NCBI RefSeq assembly: GCF_000381265.1
Contig: NZ_KB906258.1
Location: 124,001 to 188,000 of the forward strand
From: Curvibacter lanceolatus ATCC 14669
Lineage (GTDB): Bacteria; Pseudomonadota; Gammaproteobacteria; Burkholderiales; Burkholderiaceae_C
Direction: 5' to 3'
DNA: 64,000 bases
In this document: in pieces, positions 56,046 through 64,000 of the stretch
How the letters are laid out: each line of letters starts with the position of its first letter
Numbering within the stretch: position 1 is the first letter of the stretch
Notes under the pieces: model-generated
Database searches by the model: none
Seen by the model: the letters and a program-made list of their open reading frames with translations, nothing else
Told to the model about the DNA's origin: nothing
Position numbers and translations under genes: made by a program

Positions 56046-57113
56046 ATGACCTCGACACCGCACCGCACGCACCGCCCAGGCCCGGGCGCCGCCCCATCCC
56101 GCAGACGAAGCAGCCTGCTCTCCCTGATGGCCGGCCTGGGCCTGCCCCTGGCCCTGGCCCTGTCCATGTCCTTGTCAGGGGGGGCCGCGCAGGCGGCAGC
56201 GGGCGGCGATGCCACCGGCTTTCCGGCCAAACCGGTGCGCCTGCTGGTGGGCTACCCCCCAGGGGGCGTGGCCGACATCATGGCGCGCACCATCGCACCG
56301 ATCATGGCCGAGGGCCTGAAGCAGCCCGTGCTGGTGGACAACCGGGCCGGCGCCAACGGCAACATCGCGGCCGACGCCGCGGCCAAGTCCACGCCAGACG
56401 GCTACACCCTGGCCCTGGTCACCACGGGCATCGAGTCGGTCAACCCCTGGCTGTTCGGCAAGCTGCCCTTCGATGCGCAAAAAGACCTGCAGGCGGTGGG
56501 CGCCACGGGGCGGGTGCTGCTGTTCCTGACCACGCGCGCCAGCCTGGCGCCCGACAACGTGAAAGACTTTGTGGCCCTGGCCCGCAGCAGCCAGCCGCGC
56601 CTGTCCTTCGGCTCGGCCGGGGCGGGCAGCACGCCGCACCTGGTGGGCGAGCTGCTCAAACAGAGTGCGGGCTTCGAGGCGGTGCACGTGCCCTACCGTG
56701 GCGCAGCGCCCGCGTTGCAGGACCTGCTGGCCAGCCAGCTGGATTTCTTCATGGACCCGGGCATCTCGTTTGCGAACGTGCGCGCCGGCAAACTCAAGAT
56801 GCTGGCCGTGGCCAGCGCGCGCCGCTCGCCGCTGTTTCCGAACGTGCCCACGCTGGAAGAGTCGGGCATCAAGGGCGTGGACTACGACACCTGGTTCGGG
56901 CTGTACGCGCCCGCGGGCACGCCGCCCGAGGTGGTGGCGCGCCTGAACCAGGAGCTGAACAAGGCCTTGTCGCAGCCCTCGGTGCAGGAGCGCTTTCGCG
57001 AGCTGGGCGGCGAGGCCACACCGGGCACGCCGGCCGAGTTCAAGGCCACGGCGCAGCGGGAGATGAAGGTGTTTCCGGGTTTGATCAAGGGCTTGGGGAT
57101 CAAGGCTGAATGA
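56046..57113 (+). CDS. Bug-family tripartite tricarboxylate transporter substrate-binding protein
   Basis: 355-residue periplasmic binding protein. Signal sequence MTSTPHRTHRPGPGAAPSRR followed by RSSLLSLMAGLGLPLALAL, perhaps Tat-like (SRRRSSLL). Mature domain begins about residue 58 with FPAKPVRLLVGYPPGGVADI, then VLVDNRAGANGNIAADAAAK and VPYRGAAPALQDLLASQLDF, the standard Bug pattern. GGAG precedes the ATG at 56046. The membrane components TctA/TctB are not in the window, which is common for Bug proteins. Co-location with iorAB suggests an aryl-carboxylate ligand. Confidence 0.9.
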   Translation: MTSTPHRTHRPGPGAAPSRRRSSLLSLMAGLGLPLALALSMSLSGGAAQAAAGGDATGFPAKPVRLLVGYPPGGVADIMARTIAPIMAEGLKQPVLVDNRAGANGNIAADAAAKSTPDGYTLALVTTGIESVNPWLFGKLPFDAQKDLQAVGATGRVLLFLTTRASLAPDNVKDFVALARSSQPRLSFGSAGAGSTPHLVGELLKQSAGFEAVHVPYRGAAPALQDLLASQLDFFMDPGISFANVRAGKLKMLAVASARRSPLFPNVPTLEESGIKGVDYDTWFGLYAPAGTPPEVVARLNQELNKALSQPSVQERFRELGGEATPGTPAEFKATAQREMKVFPGLIKGLGIKAE

Positions 57114-57117
57114 AATG

Positions 57118-57381
57118 GCCCCCACGCTCCCTCACTTCGTGTGGTCGCTGCCCCCCGAGGGGGCCCAGCCCGCCTTGGGGCGGCCCGGCGGCGGGCTGAT
57201 GTGACCCCCACGGTCGTGCACTTCGTGTGCACTCCCTGCCCCCCAGGGGGGCCCAGCCCGCCTTGGGGCGGCCCGGCGGCGGGCTGATGCGACCCCCACG
57301 GTCGTGCACTTCGTGTCACTCCCTGCCCCCCAAGGGGGCCGCAGGCCGCCTTGGGGCGGCCCGGCGCCGGCCTGACCACTT
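57118..57381. repeat. three tandem 88-bp structured repeats (REP-like)
   Basis: A unit containing CACTTCGTGT, then a GCCCCC/GGGGGC dyad, then CCGCCTTGGGGCGG and an AGCCCGCC...GGCGGGCT stem recurs three times; the CGCCTTGGGG marker is at 57171, 57259 and 57347, an exact 88-bp period twice. Arms of the dyads vary a little between copies while pairing is kept, as in transcribed or REP-type hairpins. A partial fourth copy of the CACTTCGTGT part is at 57426. Confidence 0.9.
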
Positions 57382-57406
57382 CGATTAAGGTCCGTGGCAT
57401 CAAGAA

Positions 57407-57424
57407 GGGGGCCTGGTGGCCCCC
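57407..57424 (+). terminator. GC-rich hairpin downstream of the 88-bp repeats
   Basis: GGGGGCC-TGGT-GGCCCCC is a perfect 7-bp stem with a tetraloop. No U-run follows, so it could reduce read-through from the iorAB-Bug operon but is not a classical intrinsic terminator. Confidence 0.35.
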
Positions 57425-57860
57425 TCACTTCGTGTCTTTGCCTGGTGCGGCCGCGAGACGCGGGCGCGCTTCGCCCTGTCCTGGCCGTTTTGGAGCGCTG
57501 GCTGCAGGCGTGGGGGCAGCTGACGGGTTTGAATCTGGTGTTTTGGCAACGCTGGAGTTCAGGGTCTAACAGGGATGCGGGTGCCGGGTTGAGGTTATGC
57601 ACGGGCGGCATGGGATCTGCCGGACTTGGCATTTCTCTTGCATGAGACTTACAACAACAATACCGCCCAGCGTGCCGCGGGGGCCACCGGGTGGGTCTGT
57701 GGGGTCATCGGGGTGATCCGGCGATGGGCTCGGGGGTTTTCCTGGGTCCGGCTCGGGCGCGGGTGGCAGAACATTGGCATTGCAAAACGGCAGGGCGGCG
57801 CGCGCCACACATGCTGAAAGCCAGGCATCAGGGACTTGTTTTCTTTTCAAGGTTTTTCAC

Positions 57861-59498
57861 ATGAGCGCTTTCAAGTCTTTGTCACTCAGCCACCGGCTCA
57901 GCCTGGGTTTCGGCAGCGTGCTGGCGCTGTTGCTGGTGGTGGTGGCGGTGGATCAGTGGTCGGCCAGGGATTTGCATGGGCGGCTGCAGCGCATCACCAG
58001 CACCAGCGCCGAAAAGACCCGGCTGATGAACAACATGCTGCAGGACGTGGACTCGCTGGGCCTGCGGGGCCGCTCGGCGGTGATGCTGTCGGAGAGCGAC
58101 ACCAAGCGCTCGGCCGAGCAGGCCGACAAGCTCAAGGCCACGCTGGACCAGTACCTCCAGCAGCAGACCGAGCTGGCCACCCTGGCACGCGCCAGCGGCG
58201 CCAACGCCGATGAGCTGAAACTGCTGGACGACATCAAGGCGATCGCCGACGCCACCACGCCGGAGCTGCAGCAGTCGGTGAAGACGGCACTCGAGGGCGA
58301 CAACGTGGGCGCCTCGATCGCGATGATGAACCGGGTGGAGCCCAGCGAGGTCAAGTGGCGCGCCCGCCTGAGCGACCTGATCGAATACCAGAACCGCCTC
58401 AACCAGGCCGAGGCGCAAGGCGCCGAAGACAGCATGGCCCGCGCCCAGATCACGGCAACCCTGCTGGTGCTGGCCTCGATCACGGTCGGCGTGCTGGTGG
58501 CCTGGCGCATCACGCAAAGCGTCACCGCGCCGATCGGGCGCGCCGTGGTGGTGGCCGAGCGCATTGCCGCGGGCGACCTGACCTCGCAGGTGGAGGTGCG
58601 CATCCATGACGAAACCGGCCGCCTGCTGGAGGCCATTGCCGCCATGCAGCAACGCCTGCGCGAACTGGTGGGCGAGATCGGCGGCACCGCCGAATCGATC
58701 AAGGACGCCAGTGCCGAGGTGGCCGCCGGCAACCTGGACCTGAGCCAGCGCACCGAAGACGCCTCGCACAACCTGCAGACGGCCGCCCAGACCCTGACCG
58801 ATCTGACCCAGATGGTGGGCCACAGCACGGCCTCGGCGCGCGAGGTGAACCGCCTGGCCGCCACCGCCTCGACCCGCGCCCGCAGCGGCGGGCAGATGGT
58901 GTCGGAGGTGGTGCAGACCATGGAAGGCATCAGCGTGAGCTCACGCAAGATTGCCGACATCGTGGGTGTGATCGACGGCATTGCCTTCCAGACCAACATC
59001 CTGGCACTGAATGCGGCCGTCGAGGCCGCCCGGGCTGGCGAGCAGGGCCGCGGCTTTGCCGTGGTGGCCAGCGAGGTGCGGCGCCTGGCCGGCCACGCCA
59101 CCAGCTCATCCAAAGAGATCAAGAGCCTGATCACCGACAGCGTGGAGCGCGTGGCCGTGGGCGAAGACCTGGTGCGCCGTGCAGGCGAGACCATCAACGA
59201 GCTGGTGAGCTCGGTGCAGAACGTGTCCTCGATCATGTCCGAGGTGGCAACCGCGGCCGACGAGCAGAGTGGCCGCATCGCCGACATCAGCGCCACCGTG
59301 GGCAAGCTCGACGAGGTGACGCAGCAGAACGCAGCCCTGGTCGAGGAAAGCGCGGCGGCAGCCGACAGCCTGCGCGATCAGGCCCATCGGCTGACCGAGA
59401 TCGTGCACACCTTCCGCCTCAGCCGCGACACACCGGTGGCGGCACCGGCACCGGCACCCGCGCTGGCGCGCGCCCCGCAGACCTTGCGCCTGAGCTGA
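57861..59498 (+). CDS. methyl-accepting chemotaxis protein
   Basis: 545-residue chemoreceptor. TM1 at about 18-36 ([19 protein letters not shown]), a four-helix-bundle-type periplasmic sensor of about 155 residues, TM2 near 198-215 ([17 protein letters not shown]), a HAMP domain ([20 protein letters not shown]) and a long cytoplasmic coiled coil with the signalling tip [20 protein letters not shown] followed by [20 protein letters not shown]. The C-terminus is Ala/Pro-rich and lacks a visible CheR-docking pentapeptide. I start at the ATG at 57861. It ends back-to-back with glxR: TGA is followed immediately by the complement of the other stop. Confidence 0.95.
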   Translation: MSAFKSLSLSHRLSLGFGSVLALLLVVVAVDQWSARDLHGRLQRITSTSAEKTRLMNNMLQDVDSLGLRGRSAVMLSESDTKRSAEQADKLKATLDQYLQQQTELATLARASGANADELKLLDDIKAIADATTPELQQSVKTALEGDNVGASIAMMNRVEPSEVKWRARLSDLIEYQNRLNQAEAQGAEDSMARAQITATLLVLASITVGVLVAWRITQSVTAPIGRAVVVAERIAAGDLTSQVEVRIHDETGRLLEAIAAMQQRLRELVGEIGGTAESIKDASAEVAAGNLDLSQRTEDASHNLQTAAQTLTDLTQMVGHSTASAREVNRLAATASTRARSGGQMVSEVVQTMEGISVSSRKIADIVGVIDGIAFQTNILALNAAVEAARAGEQGRGFAVVASEVRRLAGHATSSSKEIKSLITDSVERVAVGEDLVRRAGETINELVSSVQNVSSIMSEVATAADEQSGRIADISATVGKLDEVTQQNAALVEESAAAADSLRDQAHRLTEIVHTFRLSRDTPVAAPAPAPALARAPQTLRLS

Positions 59499-60404
59499 TC
59501 AACCGGGTTTCTGGCCCACTTCGAAGTTCGACAGCCGCTCCAGGGCCTTGACCAGGCCCGAGTGGTCCCAGGCGGCGCCGCCCTGGGCCACACAGGCGCT
59601 GAACAACTGCTGGGCCTGCGCGGTGGCCGGCAAGGCCAGGCCCAGGGCGCGGGCACTGTCCAGCGCCAGGCCCAGGTCTTTCTGGTGCAGGGCGATGCGA
59701 AAGCCTGGCTCGAAGCTGCGGCGGATCATGCGCTCGCCATGCACCTCGAGGATGCGCGAGGCGGCAAAGCCGCCCATCAAGGCCTGACGCACCTTGGCCG
59801 GGTCGGCCCCGGCGCGTGAGGCGAACAGCAAGGCCTCGGCCACCGCCTCGATGTTGAGGGCCACCACAATCTGATTGGCCACCTTGGTGGTCTGCCCGGC
59901 GCCGTTGGGGCCCACCAGGGTGATGTTCTGCCCCAGCAGCTCGAACAGCGGCCTGGCCCTGGCAAAGGCAGCCTCGGGCCCGCCCACCATGATCGACAGC
60001 GTGCCTTTTTGCGCGCCCACCTCACCGCCCGAGACCGGCGCATCGAGGTACTGACAGCCCAGCTTGTCGATGCGACGGGCAAAGTCTTGCGTGGGCAGGG
60101 GGGCGATCGAGCTCATGTCGATCACCAGCTTGCCGGGGCTCAGGCCCAGGGCCAGGCCGTCGTCACCGAACAGCACCTGCTCGACATCGGGGGTGTCGGG
60201 CAGCATGGTGAAAATGATGTCGGCCCGCTCGGCCACGCCGCGCGCGCTCAGGCATTGGGTGGCCGAGGTGTCGGCCAGCGCCGCCGGCACCTTGCCGCGG
60301 GTGTGCACAAACAGCTGGTGGCCGCCGCGGATCAGGTTCAGGCACATCGGCGTGCCCATGATGCCCAGGCCGATGAAGCCGAGTTGAAGCGGTTTTTGAG
60401 TCAT
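59499..60404 (-). CDS. glxR: 2-hydroxy-3-oxopropionate (tartronate semialdehyde) reductase
   Basis: 301-residue beta-hydroxyacid dehydrogenase producing D-glycerate from tartronate semialdehyde. The NAD(P)-binding motif GFIGLGIMGTPMCLNLIRGG is at residues 9-28, the substrate-binding signature DAPVSGGEVGAQKGTLSIMV near 120, and the catalytic lysine region NGAGQTTKVANQIVV near 170. It is the last gene of gcl-hyi-glxR; the 45-bp gap behind hyi suggests one transcript. GarR is a close paralogue family and cannot be excluded by motif alone, but the neighbours favour GlxR. Confidence 0.93.
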   Translation of the reverse strand: MTQKPLQLGFIGLGIMGTPMCLNLIRGGHQLFVHTRGKVPAALADTSATQCLSARGVAERADIIFTMLPDTPDVEQVLFGDDGLALGLSPGKLVIDMSSIAPLPTQDFARRIDKLGCQYLDAPVSGGEVGAQKGTLSIMVGGPEAAFARARPLFELLGQNITLVGPNGAGQTTKVANQIVVALNIEAVAEALLFASRAGADPAKVRQALMGGFAASRILEVHGERMIRRSFEPGFRIALHQKDLGLALDSARALGLALPATAQAQQLFSACVAQGGAAWDHSGLVKALERLSNFEVGQKPG

Positions 60405-60449
60405 GAGAGGTCTCCGTTGTCAGGTCGCAGATGATTGAAAGTGGGCCGT

Positions 60450-61226
60450 TCAGGCCATGGCGCGGCGCCAGCCCAGGCCGGCCAGGGTGTCGGCGGCGGG
60501 CTTGTACTCGCAGCCGATCCAGCCCGCGTAGCCCAGTCGGTCGATGTGACGCAGCAGCCAGGGGTAGTTGATCTCGCCCGTGCCGGGCTCGTGCCGGCCA
60601 GGGTTGTCGGCCAGCTGGATGTGGCCGATGCGCGGCAGGGCCCGTTGCAGCGTGGCCGCCAGTTCGCCCTCCACGCGCTGGGCGTGGTAGATGTCGTACT
60701 GCACGAACAGGTTGTCGGCCCCGACCTCGTCGAGCAGGGCCAGGGCCTGGTCGGTGCGGGTGAGGTAGAAGCCCGGGATGTCGAAGGGGTTGATGGGCTC
60801 GATCAACAGGCGCAGCCCGGCCTGGCGCAGCGCGCCAGCCGCAAAGCGCAGGTTGCTCACCAGGGTCTGGTGCAGCAGCGGCTCGGCCACGCCGGCCGGC
60901 GCCTTGCCGGCCAGGCAGTTGAGCTGCGGCACGCCCAGCGCCTGGGCATAGGCCAGGGCCTGGCCCACGCCGGCCCGGAACTCGGCCACCCGGGTCGGGT
61001 CGCAGGCGATGCCGCGCTCGCCCGCATCCCAGTCGCCGGCCGGCAGGTTGTGCAGCACCAGCTGCAGCCGGTGCTGATCGAGGCGAGAGCGGATCTCGTG
61101 CGCCTCGTAGGCGTAGGGGAACAGAAATTCGACGGCCTCGAAGCCGGCGTTCGCCGCGGCTTCAAAACGGTCCAGAAAAGGCCGTTCGGTGAACAGCATG
61201 GTGAGGTTGGCAGCAAAGCGGGGCAT
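60450..61226 (-). CDS. hyi: hydroxypyruvate isomerase
   Basis: 258-residue TIM-barrel isomerase interconverting hydroxypyruvate and tartronate semialdehyde. The start MPRFAANLTMLFTERPFLDR is the family N-terminus and has a GGGAGA ribosome-binding site. FEAVEFLFPYAYEAHEIRSR, LLIEPINPFDIPGFYL, VQYDIYHAQRVEG and the ADNPGRHEPGTGEINY stretch with metal-binding His/Glu are clear. It lies between gcl and glxR, the usual order. Confidence 0.95.
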   Translation of the reverse strand: MPRFAANLTMLFTERPFLDRFEAAANAGFEAVEFLFPYAYEAHEIRSRLDQHRLQLVLHNLPAGDWDAGERGIACDPTRVAEFRAGVGQALAYAQALGVPQLNCLAGKAPAGVAEPLLHQTLVSNLRFAAGALRQAGLRLLIEPINPFDIPGFYLTRTDQALALLDEVGADNLFVQYDIYHAQRVEGELAATLQRALPRIGHIQLADNPGRHEPGTGEINYPWLLRHIDRLGYAGWIGCEYKPAADTLAGLGWRRAMA

Positions 61227-61275
61227 GGGTGGGCTCTCCCTGAAGATTGGACAAAAACAGACGGCCGGGGGGCGC

Positions 61276-63066
61276 TCAATCGAGCATGGCAATCGCGGTG
61301 GGCGCGTCCGCCGCACTGCCAGCCAGGTCTTCGAACTCGTTGATCTGGTCGATCTCGGTGCCCATGGCGATGTTGGTCACCCGCTCCAGCAGCAGCTCGA
61401 TGACCACCGGCGTGCGGTGCTCGGCCATCCAGGCCTCGGCCTGTTGCACCGCGGGGGCAAACTCGTCGGGGCGGTGCACGCGGATGGCCTTGCAGCCCAG
61501 GCCCTCGACCACCTTCACGTGGTCCACGCCGTAGCTGCGGGCCGGCTCGTCGGCCTCGGTGTTGAGGTTGTCGAAGGCCAGTTGCACGCAGTAGTCCATC
61601 GAGAAGCTGCGCTGCGCCTGGCGGATCAGGCCCAGGTAGCTGTTGTTGACCAGCACATGGATGTAGGGCAGCTTGAACTGCGCGCCCACAGCCAGCTCTT
61701 CGAGCATGAACTGGAAGTCGTAATCGCCCGACAGCGCCACGATCTTGCGCGCCGGGTCGGCCACCCGCACGCCCAGGGCGGCCGGCAGGGTCCAGCCCAG
61801 CGGGCCGGCCTGGCCGCAGTTGATCCAATGGCGCGGGTGGTAGACGTGCAGGAACTGCGCGGCCGCGATCTGCGACAGGCCGATGGTCGAGACATAGCAG
61901 GTGTCGCGACCAAAGGCGTTGTTCATGCACTGGTAGACGCGCTGCGGCTTCATGGGCACCTGGTCGAAGTGGGTCTTGCGCAGGTAATCGAGGCTTTGCT
62001 TGCGGGCCTGGCATTCGGCCAACCAGGCGCTGCGCGGGCGCAGGCGGCCTTCGGCCAGCCACTCGCGGGCCACCTCGACCAGCAGGGCCAGGGCGGCACC
62101 GGCGTCGGACACGATGCCGTAGTCGGGCGCAAACACGCGCCCGATCTGGGTCGGCTCGATGTCGATGTGCACGAACTTGCGCCCGCGGGTGTAGACCTCG
62201 ACCGAGCCGGTGTGGCGGTTCGCCCAGCGGTTGCCGATGCCCAGCACGAAGTCGCTGGCCAGCAGGTTGGCATTGCCGTAGCGGTGGCTGGTCTGCAGGC
62301 CGCACATGCCCACCATCAGCGGGTGGTCGTCGGGGAGGCTGCCCCAGCCCATCAGGGTGGGGATCACGGGCAGCTGCAGCAGCTCGGCCAGCTCGACCAG
62401 CAGGCCGCAGGCATCGGCGTTGATGATGCCGCCACCGGCCACCAGCAGGGGCCGCTCGGCCGGGCTCAGCAGCTGCAGCGCGTGCTCCACCTGGGCCCGG
62501 GTGGCGCGCGGCTTCCAGGCCGGCAAGGGGGCGTAGGTGGCGGGGTCGAAGTCGATCTCGGCCAATTGCACATCGATGGGCAGGTCGATCAGCACCGGGC
62601 CAGGGCGGCCCGAGCGCATCAGGTGAAAGGCCTGCTGGAACACCCCCGGCACCTGGGCCGGCTCCATCACGGTGGTGGCCCATTTGGTGACCGGGCGGGC
62701 GATGGCGCTGATGTCGACGGCCTGGAAATCCTCCTTGTGCAGGCGGGCCCGCGGGGCCTGGCCGGTGATGCACAGAATCGGGATGGAGTCAGCACTGGCC
62801 GAGTACAGCCCGGTGACCATGTCGGTGCCGGCCGGGCCGCTGGTGCCGATGCACACGCCGATGTTGCCGGCCACGGCTCGGGTGTAGCCCTCGGCCATGT
62901 GCGAGGCGGCCTCCACGTGGCGCGCCAGGATGCGGCCGATGCCGCCATGCGCCTTGAGGGCCGCATACAGCGGGTTGATGGCGGCGCCGGGCACGCCGAA
63001 CGCCACACTCACACCTTCTTTTTCGAGGATGCAGACCGCTGCCTCGATCGCCTTCATTCTTGCCAT
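61276..63066 (-). CDS. gcl: glyoxylate carboligase
   Basis: 596-residue TPP/FAD enzyme condensing two glyoxylate into tartronate semialdehyde plus CO2. The N-terminal region reads [20 protein letters not shown] and [19 protein letters not shown]. The [13 protein letters not shown] segment carries valine where other TPP enzymes have the catalytic glutamate, the known special feature of Gcl. The TPP pyrophosphate motif is [15 protein letters not shown]...[11 protein letters not shown]. The operon gcl-hyi-glxR starts here, with a LysR gene divergent 161 bp away. Glyoxylate could come from purine ureide breakdown. Confidence 0.97.
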   Translation of the reverse strand: MARMKAIEAAVCILEKEGVSVAFGVPGAAINPLYAALKAHGGIGRILARHVEAASHMAEGYTRAVAGNIGVCIGTSGPAGTDMVTGLYSASADSIPILCITGQAPRARLHKEDFQAVDISAIARPVTKWATTVMEPAQVPGVFQQAFHLMRSGRPGPVLIDLPIDVQLAEIDFDPATYAPLPAWKPRATRAQVEHALQLLSPAERPLLVAGGGIINADACGLLVELAELLQLPVIPTLMGWGSLPDDHPLMVGMCGLQTSHRYGNANLLASDFVLGIGNRWANRHTGSVEVYTRGRKFVHIDIEPTQIGRVFAPDYGIVSDAGAALALLVEVAREWLAEGRLRPRSAWLAECQARKQSLDYLRKTHFDQVPMKPQRVYQCMNNAFGRDTCYVSTIGLSQIAAAQFLHVYHPRHWINCGQAGPLGWTLPAALGVRVADPARKIVALSGDYDFQFMLEELAVGAQFKLPYIHVLVNNSYLGLIRQAQRSFSMDYCVQLAFDNLNTEADEPARSYGVDHVKVVEGLGCKAIRVHRPDEFAPAVQQAEAWMAEHRTPVVIELLLERVTNIAMGTEIDQINEFEDLAGSAADAPTAIAMLD

Positions 63067-63227
63067 GTCGTCTCCTTGGGTGAACCCTGTCGGGGTGGAC
63101 GAAATTTAGGCGGCACCGGCCCTGGCCGGAATGCCCGGGTGGGCCATAAAATTTATTCGCTGCTGGAATGACTGTCGGATCGACGGCAGCGCACACTGCA
63201 ATCCCCAAGAAGAGCCAGGAGACTGCG

Positions 63228-64000
63228 ATGGACCGTTTCGACGCCATGAATCTGTTTGTTCGGGTGGTGGAATCCGGCAGCTTCACCAAGGTGGCGAAAG
63301 AGTTCGCGACCACCCAGCCCACCGTCACCAAGCAGGTGGCGGCCCTGGAGGCCCAGCTCAAGGTGAGGCTGCTCAACCGCAACACGCGCGGGGTCAGCCT
63401 GACCGAGCCCGGCGCGCTGTACTACGAGCGCTGCAAGGCCATCCTGGGCCAGGTGAGCGAGGCCGAGGAGGTGGTGAAGGTGCGCCAGACGCAGGTGAAC
63501 GGTTTGCTGCGCGTGGGCAGTTCGGTGGCTTTCGGCAGACGGGTGGTTGTGCCCCTGGTGCTGGAGTTCATGGCCCGGCACCCGCAGGTGAAGGTGGACC
63601 TGAGTTTTGACGACCGCTACACCGATCTGGTGGCCCAGGGCATCGATGTGGCGATCCGCCTGGGCAAGCTGGCCGACTCGGGCCTGGGAGCGCGCAGCCT
63701 GGGCCAGAACCCCTGGGCCCTGGTGGCCTCGCCCACCTACCTGCGGCGCCACGGCACGCCGCGCAAACCCGGCGAGCTGCGCGGGCACGATGCGCTGATC
63801 TACAGCAGCGTGCAGGGCGACGACTTCTGGCGCCTGCGCACGCCGGCGGGCGAGCTGGTGAACGTGCCGGTGAGCGGGCGCATGCGCTCCAACAACCTGT
63901 CGGCCCTGCTGGCGGCCGCGCGGGCCCACCTGGGGGTGGCCGCCCTGCCCCGCTATGTGGCGGCCGAATCACTGGCCAGCGGTCGGGTGGTCGAGGTGCT
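63228..64000 (+). CDS. LysR-type transcriptional regulator (partial, 3' end outside window)
   Basis: 257 codons of an open frame that runs off the window edge. It starts MDRFDAMNLFVRVVESGSFT with the LysR HTH (VAKEFATTQPTVTKQVAALE) and an effector domain beginning LLRVGSSVAFGRRVVVPLVL, resembling the CrgA-type LysR subgroup. AGGAG is placed 7 nt before the ATG. Divergent from gcl, it is the likely regulator of the glyoxylate genes; about 40-60 residues are missing from the C-terminus. Confidence 0.92.
   Translation, partial: MDRFDAMNLFVRVVESGSFTKVAKEFATTQPTVTKQVAALEAQLKVRLLNRNTRGVSLTEPGALYYERCKAILGQVSEAEEVVKVRQTQVNGLLRVGSSVAFGRRVVVPLVLEFMARHPQVKVDLSFDDRYTDLVAQGIDVAIRLGKLADSGLGARSLGQNPWALVASPTYLRRHGTPRKPGELRGHDALIYSSVQGDDFWRLRTPAGELVNVPVSGRMRSNNLSALLAAARAHLGVAALPRYVAAESLASGRVVEV

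Larger units (their letters stand above)
57114..57860. other. 747-bp gene-free interval between the Bug gene and the chemoreceptor
   Basis: The first third holds three tandem 88-bp structured repeats and a hairpin; the rest (about 57,430-57,860) shows no gene I can support. A short open frame has a protein-like VLERWLQAWGQLTGLNLVFW stretch that may be a decayed remnant, without a start site or family. No tRNA was recognised. Confidence 0.6.

Noticed and set aside
57118-57430. Tandem repeats as a CRISPR array
   Set aside because: The 88-bp units are contiguous, without unique 30-40 bp spacers between short repeats, and no cas genes are present.
57132-57632. 166-codon minus-strand frame through the 88-bp repeats
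   Set aside because: Its repeated WGSHQPAAGPPQGG text is only the translation of the DNA repeat.
60857-62773. 638-codon minus-strand frame overlapping gcl and hyi in another frame
   Set aside because: Arg/Gly/Pro-rich, no family, whereas Gcl and Hyi are clear.

Overview
The window is a GC-rich chromosomal stretch of a betaproteobacterium in the Burkholderiales, most like the Comamonadaceae. This rests on protein families and gene order (rpsP-rimM-trmD-rplS followed by a Nudix CoA pyrophosphatase and a CobD/CbiB-family protein, a Burkholderiales-type H-NS, a Bug-family binding protein, a CobD/hisC/rsgA/phhB/M48/orn neighbourhood), not on a database search. I see no rRNA, tRNA, phage, IS element or CRISPR array.

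Layout. (1) 0-21 kb is mostly housekeeping: partial orn, an M48 protease, phhB-rsgA, hisC, a CobD/CbiB-family membrane protein, a Nudix hydrolase, the rpsP-rimM-trmD-rplS operon with a clear terminator, small enzymes, a 1225-residue PAS/GGDEF/EAL c-di-GMP protein translationally coupled to a flavin monooxygenase, a non-coding AT-richer gap of about 670 bp, an H-NS gene with a very strong hairpin terminator, a CNNM/CorC protein, apaH, rhlE and a neutral zinc metallopeptidase. (2) 21-44 kb is dominated by purine salvage and catabolism: guanine deaminase, an adenosine/adenine-deaminase-family enzyme, a Rieske oxygenase, a complete BMP-type nucleoside ABC transporter plus a solitary second BMP binding protein, two MFS carriers with a LysR regulator between them, and a LysR gene divergent from xdhA-xdhB (xanthine dehydrogenase). 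Inserted here are a cysteine desulfurase fused to a rhodanese domain, divergent from an Lrp/AsnC regulator, and a phospholipase-D-like lipoprotein. (3) 44-51 kb carries a second diguanylate cyclase, a Crp/Fnr regulator with a TTGA-N6-TCAA box in its own promoter region, and a two-gene unit of a family 2 glycosyltransferase and an unusual GMC-oxidoreductase::aldo/keto-reductase fusion. (4) 51-57 kb holds a LysR gene divergent from an aerobic-type indolepyruvate oxidoreductase pair (alpha, beta) followed by a Bug-type solute-binding protein. (5) 57-64 kb has three tandem 88-bp structured repeats, a chemoreceptor, and gcl-hyi-glxR divergent from a LysR gene cut off by the window end.

How it fits together: imported purine nucleosides/bases would be deaminated (guaD, the ADA-family enzyme) and oxidised by XdhAB. 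The glyoxylate released from downstream ureide breakdown (those genes are not in the window) could be fed into glycerate by Gcl-Hyi-GlxR. XdhC, the usual XdhB maturation partner, and a reductase for the Rieske oxygenase are not in the window. Start codons were chosen by ribosome-binding sites and family N-termini where the longest frame looked wrong. Promoter and operator calls are from pattern reading only.
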